Assembly (NCBI GenBank): GCA_964035545.1
Contig: OZ037768.1
Location: 13,826,175-13,890,174 of the forward strand
Length of the DNA stretch: 64,000 nucleotides
Direction of reading: 5' to 3'
Source: Bugula neritina
Lineage: Eukaryota > Bryozoa > Gymnolaemata > Cheilostomatida > Bugulidae
The notes under the pieces were generated by a model that worked only from the letters and a program-made list of their open reading frames with translations, made no database searches and was not told where the DNA came from. Shown here one piece after another: positions 1 through 8,657 of the stretch; position 1 is the stretch's first letter; every line of letters begins with the position of its first letter. The position numbers and the translations under genes were made by a program.

Positions 1-1510
1 TACTAATATAGTATTACTAATACTAATAGTAATAGTAATACTGTAAGTGTAATAGTAATACAAATACTAATAGACGTCAATATGAATATTAATAGCAATA
101 GCAATACTTACAGTTATACTTAATATTATAGTTATACTAATACTAATAGTAATAGTAATACAGTATTACTAATAACGATAAGTAATATTTATACTTATAG
201 TTATAGTAGGCGTAGCAGTAGCCTTAATACCAATAGTATTACTAATACTAATACTTAATAATAATACTAATATAGTAATACTAATAGTAATAGTCATACT
301 TATACTAATAGTAATAGTTATAGTAATACTAATACTAATAGTAATACTATTTACTAATAGTAATGGTAATCTAATAGTAGTTGTACTTACAGTTAGTGCT
401 ATTATTTAAACTTTACCAACTCTTAGTTTTACTAGTAGCACTAGCAGTACTATTACTAGTAAGTAGTACTTCCAGTACTTGTAGTAGTACCAAACTTAGT
501 ACTAGTAGTAGTAGTACAAATTCATCTTGATATTCATGTTGTCGACCAACCGAGAAAACATTAAAAATGTATATCTGTAGACTCGCTACGACTATTGTAA
601 TACTTCTATAACCCAGGTTTCTCATCTGGAAAAACTTGACGAACAAACTACTGTACAAACTGGAGATGCTGATGCTGGATTCAAGTCGAACTCTACTATA
701 TGCAGGGGAGACAATAAACAAATATTTTAACTCCATTTTGTTGCGTTACACAAATCCTATAATTATCTTTCAAGTCATGGTAGTCACTCACGTATGCACT
801 TCTAATTGATAATTCACCACCTGGTTAGTATAAAAATCAAATCTATTCTAATTCTATTTTCTAAATAGTGTCACAAATGCAGACCTTAAGGCAGTTAACG
901 TGTTTCTTTTTAATATAATAATAATATTTATATATTCAAATTGAAATTAATATTAATTGTAAATTTTAATTTAATAATAATTTTATTTCTAATAGTAATA
1001 GTAATACTAAGAGTAATCTTGTATTTCACTACTTGTAGTTGTGTTATTAGTATTAGTATTACTAGTACTAGTACTCAAGTACTCAACTAGTAGTAGTACA
1101 AGTACTACTAATACTAATACTAATAAATAGTAATAGACTAATAGTAATAGTAATACTGAGTAATAGTAATACTATGTCTATTACTATTACTATTAGTATT
1201 AGTAATAGTAATGCTAACAGGAATACTAATAGTAATAGTATTTATTAGTAATACTAATACTAATAGTAATACTAATACTAATAGTAATGGTGATAAAAAT
1301 ACTAATAATTATAATAGGCAATAGCTGAACTTAAATAAAAATAAAATAAATTAATCAATTTAAATTTCAATAGATATATTAATTAATATTAATAATAGAT
1401 ATGAATAATATTTTCTTTTTATTAATAGGCCTAGTATTTGTAATATCAATAGTATCAAATTCAATTTGAGCATTATTGTTATTATTGGTACTACTAGTCA
1501 GTACTACTAT
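1..1510. repeat. TAN-trinucleotide low-complexity region
   Basis: Long runs of TAC/TAA/TAG triplets (for example tactaatagtaatagtaat) fill about 1-400 and 960-1300, with AT-rich DNA between. The array is not a clean tandem repeat: period 3 is kept but the third base varies among A, C and G. An open frame at 413-736 (minus) lies in the same kind of DNA and shows no protein domain. I see no gene here. Confidence 0.8.
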
Positions 1511-1816
1511 TGTTATGTTTTCCAGATTTAGGGTTGATGTGCCACCAAGAGAATCTATTTATCACTAGAGAAACTTCACCGAGTTAAGTCGAGTAGATAT
1601 CGTTATATTTTAATACAAGAATACATAATAAAATCTAATGTACAACAGTAATGATACGCACGTCTATTTAATTTACAGCACTATCCTCAACTGAGCTAGT
1701 AGCGCGAAGCTGCTACTATTACTCATAAAACAGCCTAGCTAATTGGCTAATACATTGTTCCGGGTCAATACGCAACCTTGCGTATTGTGTTGCTGGTAGC
1801 TCCACGAGCCACCACA
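1511..1816 (-). repeat. 3' LTR of the Ty3/gypsy-type element
   Basis: 306-bp partner of the 8658-8963 LTR, with one base difference. It is preceded (in element orientation) by a purine-rich tract and followed by the ctat target duplication at 1507-1510. Confidence 0.95.
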
Positions 1817-1830
1817 CTGCCCCCTCCAGC
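1817..1830 (-). other. Polypurine tract
   Basis: The element strand reads gctggagggggcag immediately before the 3' LTR, the expected position of the plus-strand primer. A C13 run on the same strand (plus-strand G13 at 1888-1900) lies 57 bp further upstream in the 3' untranslated part. Confidence 0.7.
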
Positions 1831-2089
1831 AGAAAGCCCACTTTCTGATAAAAATAAGATTCACATAAAAAACGTATACTTCGTTGTGGGGGGGGGGGGG
1901 TAAGAGAACAGTATAAAAGTATATACAAAAAAACAACAACTGATAAAATATACAGGTATATATAACGTGCACAATAAGTAATAAGTAAGAGAAGGTCCTA
2001 TCTACATGTAGAGTACGTGCCACCATTACGGTAGGGAATGCCACAGAGAGGTAGGGGAAGAGTAGTATGGAATTGTAGGTAGACTCAAG

Positions 2090-3163
2090 TTAACTGCGGG
2101 CCGCACGCTTCATGCGTTTAATAGACTCCTGTAAATATTTGAGTTCACTGGATGCAGCCTGCACCCGTGGGGCCAGTCTGTACACTTCTTGCTCTAAGTC
2201 GTGTGCCCTAGCTTCTACTTCACGTAGGTTGCGGGCCCAGGGGGACGAGCGAGAGGAAGTCGGCTGTCTGTGTCTTTTCCGCTCTGAGGATGGAAGGGGA
2301 GGAGGGAGTGTATATGCATTTGTGTCTACCCTCTGTAGTACGACACGAGGAAAGGTATGCGGCATGCGTAGAGGACTGTGAGGTGGAGAGTTAGTAGACT
2401 GTGTAGGTTTATCTGCGGCTCCAGAGATGATGGGTCGCGGGGAAGGGAAGCCTTGCTCCAGGCGAGATAGCCGAGCTGAGTCAGTGATGAGTGGTTTGAT
2501 GGCGTTGAGAAAGGCAGGATAGGATGATTCGTCTACTTCATAGACATGCCCTTGATAACACTGCATAGTACGTTGGTGCCGCAATAGGTAATCACGATTG
2601 TAGCTATATTCTCCGCAAGGGCAGAAAGTGGTGATGTAGTGCTGCGGCAAGTGTACTTTTAGTCTGCGGTGGGTTGTGAATCGCTGCTGGCAGAGGTTGC
2701 ATTCACGGTTACTCTCACCTCCTTGATGGGTCCTAATCTCTCTCTCTGTGGCAGGGGTAATCCAGTTGGAGGTTGCTTCCAACTGGGGTGGCAGTTGCCT
2801 GGTTGTAGAAGTTGTTGGGGCCGGCTCTGGGTCCCACGCCATCTCTAGGGAAGGCATGCCCGGAGAGACGGGCGCGAGTGTGTCTACAAAAGTAGAATTA
2901 TTGTTAGATCGCGGTGGATCTTTACAACATAATTCTAGTGACTGTCGACCGTTGCTAGCCTGAGAGTCACAGCTTTTGGAATGCACTCGAGGAACCGATG
3001 AATCATGTGTGGACTGGCCAAGAACAGTGTCTAGCTCCAGGTCTAACAGACCGTCGGCCATTACAGTGTCTTCATCGTCATTCACATGAAACGTGGTTCC
3101 CAGTAATTCTGATTCAATCTGCTGAATTAGTTCAGAATTTACTGGCATCGAGCCCGTTTCCAT
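2090..3163 (-). CDS. Extra 3' ORF with C2H2 zinc finger, Ty3/gypsy-type element
   Basis: 357-aa frame starting METGSMPVNS, 17 bp after the pol stop and inside the LTRs, where some gypsy elements carry env. It has no signal peptide or membrane segment. Residues 27-47 are acidic. C155-X2-C158-X12-H171-X3-H175 is a canonical C2H2 finger, followed by a second, atypical Cys/His cluster (C181, C183, H196, C202). The middle is Ser/Pro-rich. The last ~60 residues (EVEARAHDLEQEVYRL onward) look like a coiled coil with a basic end. Likely a nucleic-acid-binding accessory protein; its function is unknown to me. The frame is intact although pol is damaged, which fits recent activity. Confidence 0.8.
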   Translation of the reverse strand: METGSMPVNSELIQQIESELLGTTFHVNDDEDTVMADGLLDLELDTVLGQSTHDSSVPRVHSKSCDSQASNGRQSLELCCKDPPRSNNNSTFVDTLAPVSPGMPSLEMAWDPEPAPTTSTTRQLPPQLEATSNWITPATEREIRTHQGGESNRECNLCQQRFTTHRRLKVHLPQHYITTFCPCGEYSYNRDYLLRHQRTMQCYQGHVYEVDESSYPAFLNAIKPLITDSARLSRLEQGFPSPRPIISGAADKPTQSTNSPPHSPLRMPHTFPRVVLQRVDTNAYTLPPPLPSSERKRHRQPTSSRSSPWARNLREVEARAHDLEQEVYRLAPRVQAASSELKYLQESIKRMKRAARS

Positions 3164-3180
3164 GAATAGGAATACAAGAC

Positions 3181-5179
3181 TTATACTGGCTTACTTGGGA
3201 ACTCGGTATTAATGTCCATACTCAACGTTCTTGGTAAGGTTGGAGCTGGTTGTGAGATACGTCTGCCTTTGGCGATGTCAGCATAAGAAAAGGCTGAGCA
3301 TCGTTTCTGAGGCACGAGGTCGGAACTATTTGCTTTACGCGCATTAATTCCTCCCACTATTCCGCCCTCGCAAAAGTTGATATTTGCGTGGGGTTCACAA
3401 CTCCAACATTTTATCGTACGGTTTTCCCCTAGACTTTCATGTGCGCCGCTTCTAATGCAGTCACATACGAAGTCTTTTAAATATGGTGGGGGTTTTCTCG
3501 TACGCTGTCCCCTTTCTAGGGGGGGTGACACGCTTGCCGGTTCGTTAGTAGGGGCCTCTAATGGCGTCTCTACTTCACCGTTAGCGGTCACCTCTTCTTG
3601 TTCTCCGGATGGAGCCCCTCCCTCCGTGGGGGTTTGCACTTCCGGAACCGGCTCGGTTTCTGGAAGTGATGGAGTTAGACTCGGCGGTGGCGGACACGCT
3701 TCTGTTGACAAAAGCTGCCGCTCCTCTCTCACCAAGTTTTCCTCCCGCGGTATGACCACTTCGTATTCAGGTCCATGCCGCCGTCGCCCGCGCGTCGTTG
3801 TCTGCCTCCTGGGCTCCAACAACGGGGGGGCTTCTCCCACTCCGTCGGGGCTAGCCCAATACGGTTTCAAGCGAGACTCATTCTGGATAGACACCTGTCC
3901 TGAGCGCTCGATCTTGTACGTATGATTGGGCATAGCCTCGACGACCACGTAGGGGCCTACGAACTTAGGCTTCAGTTTATCAGCCTGTCCGCGACGCCTA
4001 CGGTAATTGACCATCCACACCTTATCTCCCGTTTGATAGAGAGGTGGTTCATCGGAATCTTCGTGCCGCACCTTCCACTGCTGTTGACGCAGTATATCGT
4101 GTGCGGCCTTCATCCGTTCCACTAGTTCACTGGCATACTCGTGAACCGAGTTGTCTTGCTCTGGAACGTGATAGGTGAGATGGTCAGGGACACGAGTCTC
4201 TCTCCCGAGCATCAAGAGGTTTGGGGTCTCACCAGTACTGGTGTGTGGGGTGCTACGGTATGCACGCATGACTTGCGGCAACACCGTATCCCATTCCTCT
4301 TGACCTCGTCCAAGGAGGAGACTCCGGAGTGCATCACCTAGCATCCGGTTGTTGCGCTCCACCACCCCGTTACCTTGAGGGTGGTAGGGGGTGGTCCTGC
4401 TCTGATTTACTCCCCAGAGGTGGCAAAGGTCGCTCATCAGTTGAGACTGGAATTGAGCGCCTTGATCAGAGTGTATCTGTTCGGGAAGCCCAAAATAACA
4501 GAATACATGTTGGTCTAGTGCCCTGGCCACTGTTGGGGCTGATGCATCTGGGATAGCCAGAGCATCCGCCCAGCTAGTAAAGTGGTCGGTTAGTACTAGG
4601 ATCCAATTATTGCCTCTGGGGGTCAGGGGCATGGGTCCGACCAGGTCTACAGCGACTACTTGCCAGGGCCTACCAGCATATAGCCTCCGCCGTCCTGCTT
4701 CGCCAGGGGGGGCGGCTATGCTTACTGGCCTGGCAGATCTCACACTGTTTGACTCTGAGCCGGACATCACGCTCCATCTGCGGCCAATACCACCGGAGTC
4801 GTAATTTGGATATCACTCGCTTGACCCCTGCGTGGGCCTGTTTGTGAGTATCCCAAATCAACTCACGGCGGATGGCCGTGGGGCAGACTACCCTCTTCCT
4901 TTCCGGGTGTCTGCCGCTGGCAGCTAGGGAGATGGTTAGTAACCCATCCTGCCCGATCCGCAGCGAGTCCCAACGCTGACAGTATAGCCGGAACTCGGCG
5001 CATCCCTGTCGTATGCGTTCCTCGCTGGGTCGTCGCCCTTCCTTTTTGGCCCGATATATGTCTGCCACGACTCCAGGCAGTTCTTCTTGGAGCTTCTTCA
5101 GCTCGCGAACATTACCGGCCAGTACAGGATTGGCGCGGAGGTTTTTCACATCCTCCGGGGACTCATCAACTCCCTGCCT
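3181..5179 (-). pseudogene. Pol part 2: integrase, split by a frame change
   Basis: The first segment (to about 4705) continues the pol frame after the TAA and holds the HHCC zinc-binding domain (HKQAHAG … CEICQASK). At the C7 run 4706-4712 the frame shifts by one base. The second segment (start of frame 4770, stop 3181) has the catalytic core with D in AVDLVGPMP, D in HSDQGAQF and E in NGVVERNN, then a GPY/F-type module around PKFVGPYVVVE, and a long Pro/Glu-rich tail. It would insert element cDNA into the genome. One base fewer in the homopolymer would join the two halves in frame, so this is either a recent indel or a sequencing error. No chromodomain is apparent. Confidence 0.9.
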
Positions 5180-5182
5180 GAG

Positions 5183-7456
5183 TTAACCCTGGTCCCAGTC
5201 AAACGGTGCTCCGTGGTAAGCCAGCGTCTCCAACTCGCATCGCGGGGGACCTCCATCCCTCCTCTCGATGTTGAGACACTGTTTGCAACCTCCGTCAGGT
5301 CGGCGACTCAGCCCATCCGCGTTGCTGTGTCTCTTGCCCGGTCGATGTTCGATCCGGTATGAGAATTCAGCTAGGATTTCGAGCCACCGGGCGACCTGAC
5401 TAGAGGGCTCTGCTCTCTTGCACAACCAGATCAGCGAGGCATGATCCGTACGCAGCCGGAACTTCCTGCCGTATAGGTATGGTCTGAAGTGCTTCACTGA
5501 CTTGATTACTGCCAGCAGCTCCTTGCGGGTAGTGCAGTAATTTTGTTCAGCGGGTGAGAGAGACTTGCTGTAGTAGGCTACTACTACCTCTCGGCCTTCC
5601 TGCACTTGTGACAGCACAGCGCCAACATTTTGGTCACTGGCGTCCGTGTCGAGGATGTACTCCAGAGTGGGGTCTGGGTAGGCCAAGATGGGCGCCGTTA
5701 GTAGGCAACCCTTGCGGCGGTCGAACGCTTCTTGTTCGACTGGGGTCCACTGCCACGTCACTCCCTTTGCGGTGAGCCGATTTAACGGCTGGGCTATGCC
5801 CGCAAAGTCTGGTATGTATTGCCTGTAATACCCTACCAGCCCCAAGAAAGCCCGGAGTCCGGTCAAGTCTTGGGGGGTGACCCAGTCTTCTACCGCCCGT
5901 ACCTTTTCGGGATCCGTTGCCACGCCGTTTCGACCGACAACGTGCCCCAGGTACTTGACCTCCGGCTGCAATAGAGCGCACTTGGAAGGTTTGAGCTTGA
6001 GACCGGCACCTCGGAGTCTCTCGAAAACCTCCTGCAGACGACTGACATGTGTCTCGAAGTCTGGAGAGATTACGATGACATCATCGAGGTAGACCAGCAG
6101 TGTCTTCCAATGGAGTCCGCTAAGGACTTGTTCCATCAGCCTCTGGAAGGTGGCTGGGGCGGAGGTTAACCCGAAGGGCAGCACCTTCCACTTCCACAAA
6201 CCGTCCCGTGTGGTAAACGCCGCTTTCTCTTGGGCGTCGGGACTCAGAGGAACCTGCCAATAGCCGCTTAGCAAGTCTAACGTACTGAAGTACTTGCTGC
6301 CGGCTAGGGCGTCCAATGACTCGTCAATACGAGGTAGAGGGTAGGCGTCCTGTATGGTTACGCTATTGAGTTTGCGGTAGTCCACACAGAACCGCCAACT
6401 GCCGTCTTTCTTCCGGACCAGTACGACTGGCGAGCTCCACGCACTATGGGCGGGCTCTATCAGTCCCCGGTCCAGAAGATCCCGTACTTGTCGGCTAACC
6501 TCCTTCTCTTTCTCCGGCCCCAGCCTGCGCGTGGGCTGCCGGACAGGGACTGTCCCTGCAGTCAGCGGTATTTCGTGTCTGACAATTCCAGTCAGTCCCA
6601 CGTCATGCTCTTCGCTGCTGAACACATCACCGTAGTCGCGTAGTAACTTAGCCATAGCTTGGCGTTCTCTGTTACTCGCGCAGCCGCCACTGGCTGTTTC
6701 GTATAACTCTCGGAGATGTGTTGGGACTGCCCCTCGTCCCTGAATAGGGTGTCGAGGGGGCGCCTCCGTCGCGTCACCCAGCGACGGGCCCACGTCCTCT
6801 TCCTGGACGGAATGGAACCGGCCCAGCATCGACCCAGCTGGGAGCTCAATGGGCTCGGTAAAGGGGTTGACGCACTGCACTAAGACCTCCCCTCGCTCAG
6901 TTAGTCGGTTTAAACTACTGGCGAGTTGGATCCTTTCGTGCGCGCTTTCAACGACCCCGAGCCTGGCTATCCGGTTGCTGTTCACTCGGCAGTGGATAGT
7001 AGCTCTGGAGCGTCCGGGTACGGTGCAGTTTCGAACTACCTGAACACCGCCCACCAGAGGACGCCCAAACTTATCCACACAGGCGAGTTCTCGCCCGCCC
7101 ATCAGCACCACCGACTTACTAAAATCTATTCGGCACTGGTGTTGCTTCAAGAAGGGCATTCCGAGGATAGCATCTTCCTCCAGTTGACCTATGATAAAGG
7201 TCTCCTGTACAGCCTGATCTCGGACACGCCCAGGGAGCTCGATAATACCATAAAAGAGGATACATGACCCGTCTGCCAGGGTGCCATGTTCTCCAGTATA
7301 CGGTCGTACTCTATCCCTGTCCCGGCGGGGCAGTGCCTCAAAGACTCTACGACTGAGAAGGTTGGTAGTACAACCGGAGTCGAGCAGGAAAGTGACGGCG
7401 TTGCCAGCCACCTTTCCGGGTAGGAAATAGCTCTCTCCATGTGGTTGTACTTTCAC
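5183..7456 (-). CDS. Pol part 1: protease, reverse transcriptase, RNase H
   Basis: 757-codon frame. The aspartic protease active site LLDSGCTTN is near residues 24-32, with the ILGMPFL flap-side motif at about 97-103. Reverse transcriptase covers about 290-500, with FCVDYRKLN, the catalytic YLDD at about 456-459 and YLGHVV. RNase H follows, with the acidic residues in DTDASDQN, KELLAVI and RTDHASL, then the HSNADGLSRR end typical of Ty3/gypsy. It makes cDNA from element RNA in the particle. The frame ends at TAA 5183-5185 (…DWDQG stop), but the same frame continues open into the integrase zinc domain. The stop is therefore probably a nonsense mutation, or less likely a readthrough site. Confidence 0.95.
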   Translation of the reverse strand: MKVQPHGESYFLPGKVAGNAVTFLLDSGCTTNLLSRRVFEALPRRDRDRVRPYTGEHGTLADGSCILFYGIIELPGRVRDQAVQETFIIGQLEEDAILGMPFLKQHQCRIDFSKSVVLMGGRELACVDKFGRPLVGGVQVVRNCTVPGRSRATIHCRVNSNRIARLGVVESAHERIQLASSLNRLTERGEVLVQCVNPFTEPIELPAGSMLGRFHSVQEEDVGPSLGDATEAPPRHPIQGRGAVPTHLRELYETASGGCASNRERQAMAKLLRDYGDVFSSEEHDVGLTGIVRHEIPLTAGTVPVRQPTRRLGPEKEKEVSRQVRDLLDRGLIEPAHSAWSSPVVLVRKKDGSWRFCVDYRKLNSVTIQDAYPLPRIDESLDALAGSKYFSTLDLLSGYWQVPLSPDAQEKAAFTTRDGLWKWKVLPFGLTSAPATFQRLMEQVLSGLHWKTLLVYLDDVIVISPDFETHVSRLQEVFERLRGAGLKLKPSKCALLQPEVKYLGHVVGRNGVATDPEKVRAVEDWVTPQDLTGLRAFLGLVGYYRQYIPDFAGIAQPLNRLTAKGVTWQWTPVEQEAFDRRKGCLLTAPILAYPDPTLEYILDTDASDQNVGAVLSQVQEGREVVVAYYSKSLSPAEQNYCTTRKELLAVIKSVKHFRPYLYGRKFRLRTDHASLIWLCKRAEPSSQVARWLEILAEFSYRIEHRPGKRHSNADGLSRRPDGGCKQCLNIERRDGGPPRCELETLAYHGAPFDWDQG

Positions 7457-7809
7457 CCCCCCTCCGCATGTGCTGTCCTGGAGTGACAGGACGGCGGGGG
7501 TTTCACCCGTGGTTTACGGGGCTTCCGGCGGCGAGGTTGGTGCCGGCGGGGTTTGGGGCTCTCCACTGGGCCTTCTGGCTCCATTTCAGTGGCGGGCTCC
7601 TCTTCCCGAGGTAACCGGTGAAACCGGTTAGCGAGTGGCAGGGAGAAGGTACTGGGCCGTTGTGCGGGCCTACTAGTCCTGCGTGGTACCTGCCACTCGG
7701 GTGGAGTGTTCCGTCGTGTCCGTACGGACAGACGACGGCGTGTTCCACCATACTCCTTTAGTTGCGGCCCGCGGGGAGGGAGAGTGTCCGCGGGCCGTGA
7801 CAGTTTAAC
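7453..7809 (-). CDS. Arginine/proline-rich middle frame (nucleocapsid-like), -1 to gag
   Basis: An open frame of roughly 118 codons, -1 relative to gag. It overlaps the gag end from the G_TTA_AAC heptamer and ends at TGA 7453-7455. It is rich in Arg, Lys and Pro, including the stretch KPRRHQPRRRKPRKPRVK near its end, as expected of a nucleic-acid-binding nucleocapsid segment without a CCHC knuckle. It has no obvious start of its own, so entry by frameshift is inferred. Its last codons run over a G7 tract directly before the stop, from which a further -1 shift enters the protease frame. Alternatively it could be part of a normal gag displaced by an indel, but the slip sites and hairpin argue against that. 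Confidence 0.6.
   Translation of the reverse strand, partial: VKLSRPADTLPPRGPQLKEYGGTRRRLSVRTRRNTPPEWQVPRRTSRPAQRPSTFSLPLANRFHRLPREEEPATEMEPEGPVESPKPRRHQPRRRKPRKPRVKPPPSCHSRTAHAEGG
7456..7462 (-). promoter_or_regulatory. Second -1 frameshift heptamer G_GGG_GGG before TGA
   Basis: The middle frame reads GAG GGG GGG TGA across 7464-7453. A -1 slip on the G7 run avoids the TGA and continues into the protease frame (GTG AAA GTA and onward). The pol frame has no ATG start before the protease and is closed upstream by a TAA, so shift-dependent entry is plausible. No downstream structure was identified. Confidence 0.5.
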
Positions 7810-8624
7810 GCCCCCTGGTATTGGGGTCGTCCTTTCTGTCCCTGGTCCTGATCAGCGCTATTCCAGCCCTGCCCTACAGGTGTTGGAGGCACCCGCAGGG
7901 CCTGACCGGGGCCAGCACCGGCCAGAATGGTTACCAGTTGTCCCAGCATCTCTACCATACGGTCCACTTCGGCTTCCAGCGGGAGGGCTTCGGGGCCTGT
8001 CGTAGCCCTGGCAGCGTTGACTCCAACTACTGGTGGGCTCCGTTGTGCTCGATGCATTTGGGTAGCCAACAGGTAAGCTTCTCCAGCCTTCAGGGCATCC
8101 TCTATTCTGGTTATCCCTTTAGCTCGTAGTTGATGGTTTAGGCCCAGGTCGTTTAGTGACTGGACAAAGGCGTCATAGGTGTAACGCTCTTGGTGTTGTG
8201 CGGGCAGATCGCTATATGCAATCTGCGCCAGCTTCTTCACCGTCGCGGCATGTTCTTGCAGCGAGGTCCGCGGGTTGCGGCACAATCTCTCTAGCTTGGT
8301 CCTAGCGTCTACTGTGGAGATGCCAAAACGGGCCCGCAGCGCAGCCAGTATTCCGTCTACGTCCGTTCCTACTCCGTACGGCTTGGCTTGCTCCGTCACC
8401 GCTCTCCGCAATTGAATAAGGGCCACTCTATGCGGCCATTGAGCAACCTCCATTACCTCTCTAAATTCTTGTATAAATTGTTCGACATCTTCCGACCCAG
8501 TAAAGGTGGGAGCCTTCAAGCAATGTCTATAAGCTTCTTCTCCCTCACGATTCACAGGATTAACAGCATTGCTACGCTCACCTTCTACTGGGGGTGGTTG
8601 CATTCTAGCATTTTCAGTCTCCAT
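7758..8624 (-). CDS. Gag of the Ty3/gypsy-type element
   Basis: 288-aa frame starting METENARMQ, 16 bp downstream of the tRNA-Leu primer site. Residues about 35-150 (APTFTGSEDVEQFIQEF and what follows) resemble the capsid-like retrotransposon gag domain, which assembles the particle that packages element RNA. No CX2CX4HX4C zinc knuckle is visible in this frame. Near its end the frame crosses G_TTA_AAC (7803-7809) and stops at TAA (7758-7760), while the -1 frame stays open and becomes strongly basic. The C-terminal nucleocapsid part is therefore probably supplied by a -1 frameshift product rather than by this frame alone. Confidence 0.85.
   Translation of the reverse strand: METENARMQPPPVEGERSNAVNPVNREGEEAYRHCLKAPTFTGSEDVEQFIQEFREVMEVAQWPHRVALIQLRRAVTEQAKPYGVGTDVDGILAALRARFGISTVDARTKLERLCRNPRTSLQEHAATVKKLAQIAYSDLPAQHQERYTYDAFVQSLNDLGLNHQLRAKGITRIEDALKAGEAYLLATQMHRAQRSPPVVGVNAARATTGPEALPLEAEVDRMVEMLGQLVTILAGAGPGQALRVPPTPVGQGWNSADQDQGQKGRPQYQGALNCHGPRTLSLPAGRN
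7766..7796 (-). promoter_or_regulatory. Hairpin downstream of the first frameshift heptamer
   Basis: Arms at 7766-7774 and 7788-7796 (GGCCCGCGG and CCGCGGGCC on the element strand) pair perfectly over 9 G/C pairs around a 13-nt loop. The stem begins 6 nt after the G_TTA_AAC slip site at 7803-7809, within the spacing usual for -1 ribosomal frameshift stimulators. A pseudoknot partner was not found by eye. Confidence 0.7.
7803..7809 (-). promoter_or_regulatory. First -1 frameshift heptamer G_TTA_AAC
   Basis: In the gag frame the codons are TTA (7808-7806) and AAC (7805-7803), preceded by G. GTTAAAC is a functional slippery heptamer in arteriviruses (established knowledge). A -1 slip gives GTT AAA CTG and enters the basic middle frame. 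Confidence 0.65.
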
Positions 8625-8639
8625 CTTTGATGTACACTA

Positions 8640-8656
8640 TCCCACCGCTGCCACCA
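8640..8656 (-). other. Primer binding site, tRNA-Leu type
   Basis: The plus strand reads tcccaccgctgccacca, which matches the 3' end of animal tRNA-Leu (CCCACCGCTGCCA plus the added CCA) as I recall it. It lies one base inside the 5' LTR. The minus-strand element RNA would therefore pair with the 3' end of tRNA-Leu to prime minus-strand DNA synthesis. Confidence 0.8.
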
Positions 8657-8657
8657 C

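Noticed and set aside
3377-3925. 182-codon plus-strand frame
   Set aside because: Antisense shadow of the GC-rich retrotransposon pol tail; no domain.
7503-7751. 82-codon minus-strand frame continuing the gag frame after its stop
   Set aside because: Composition does not look coding; the overlapping -1 frame has the basic nucleocapsid-like character.
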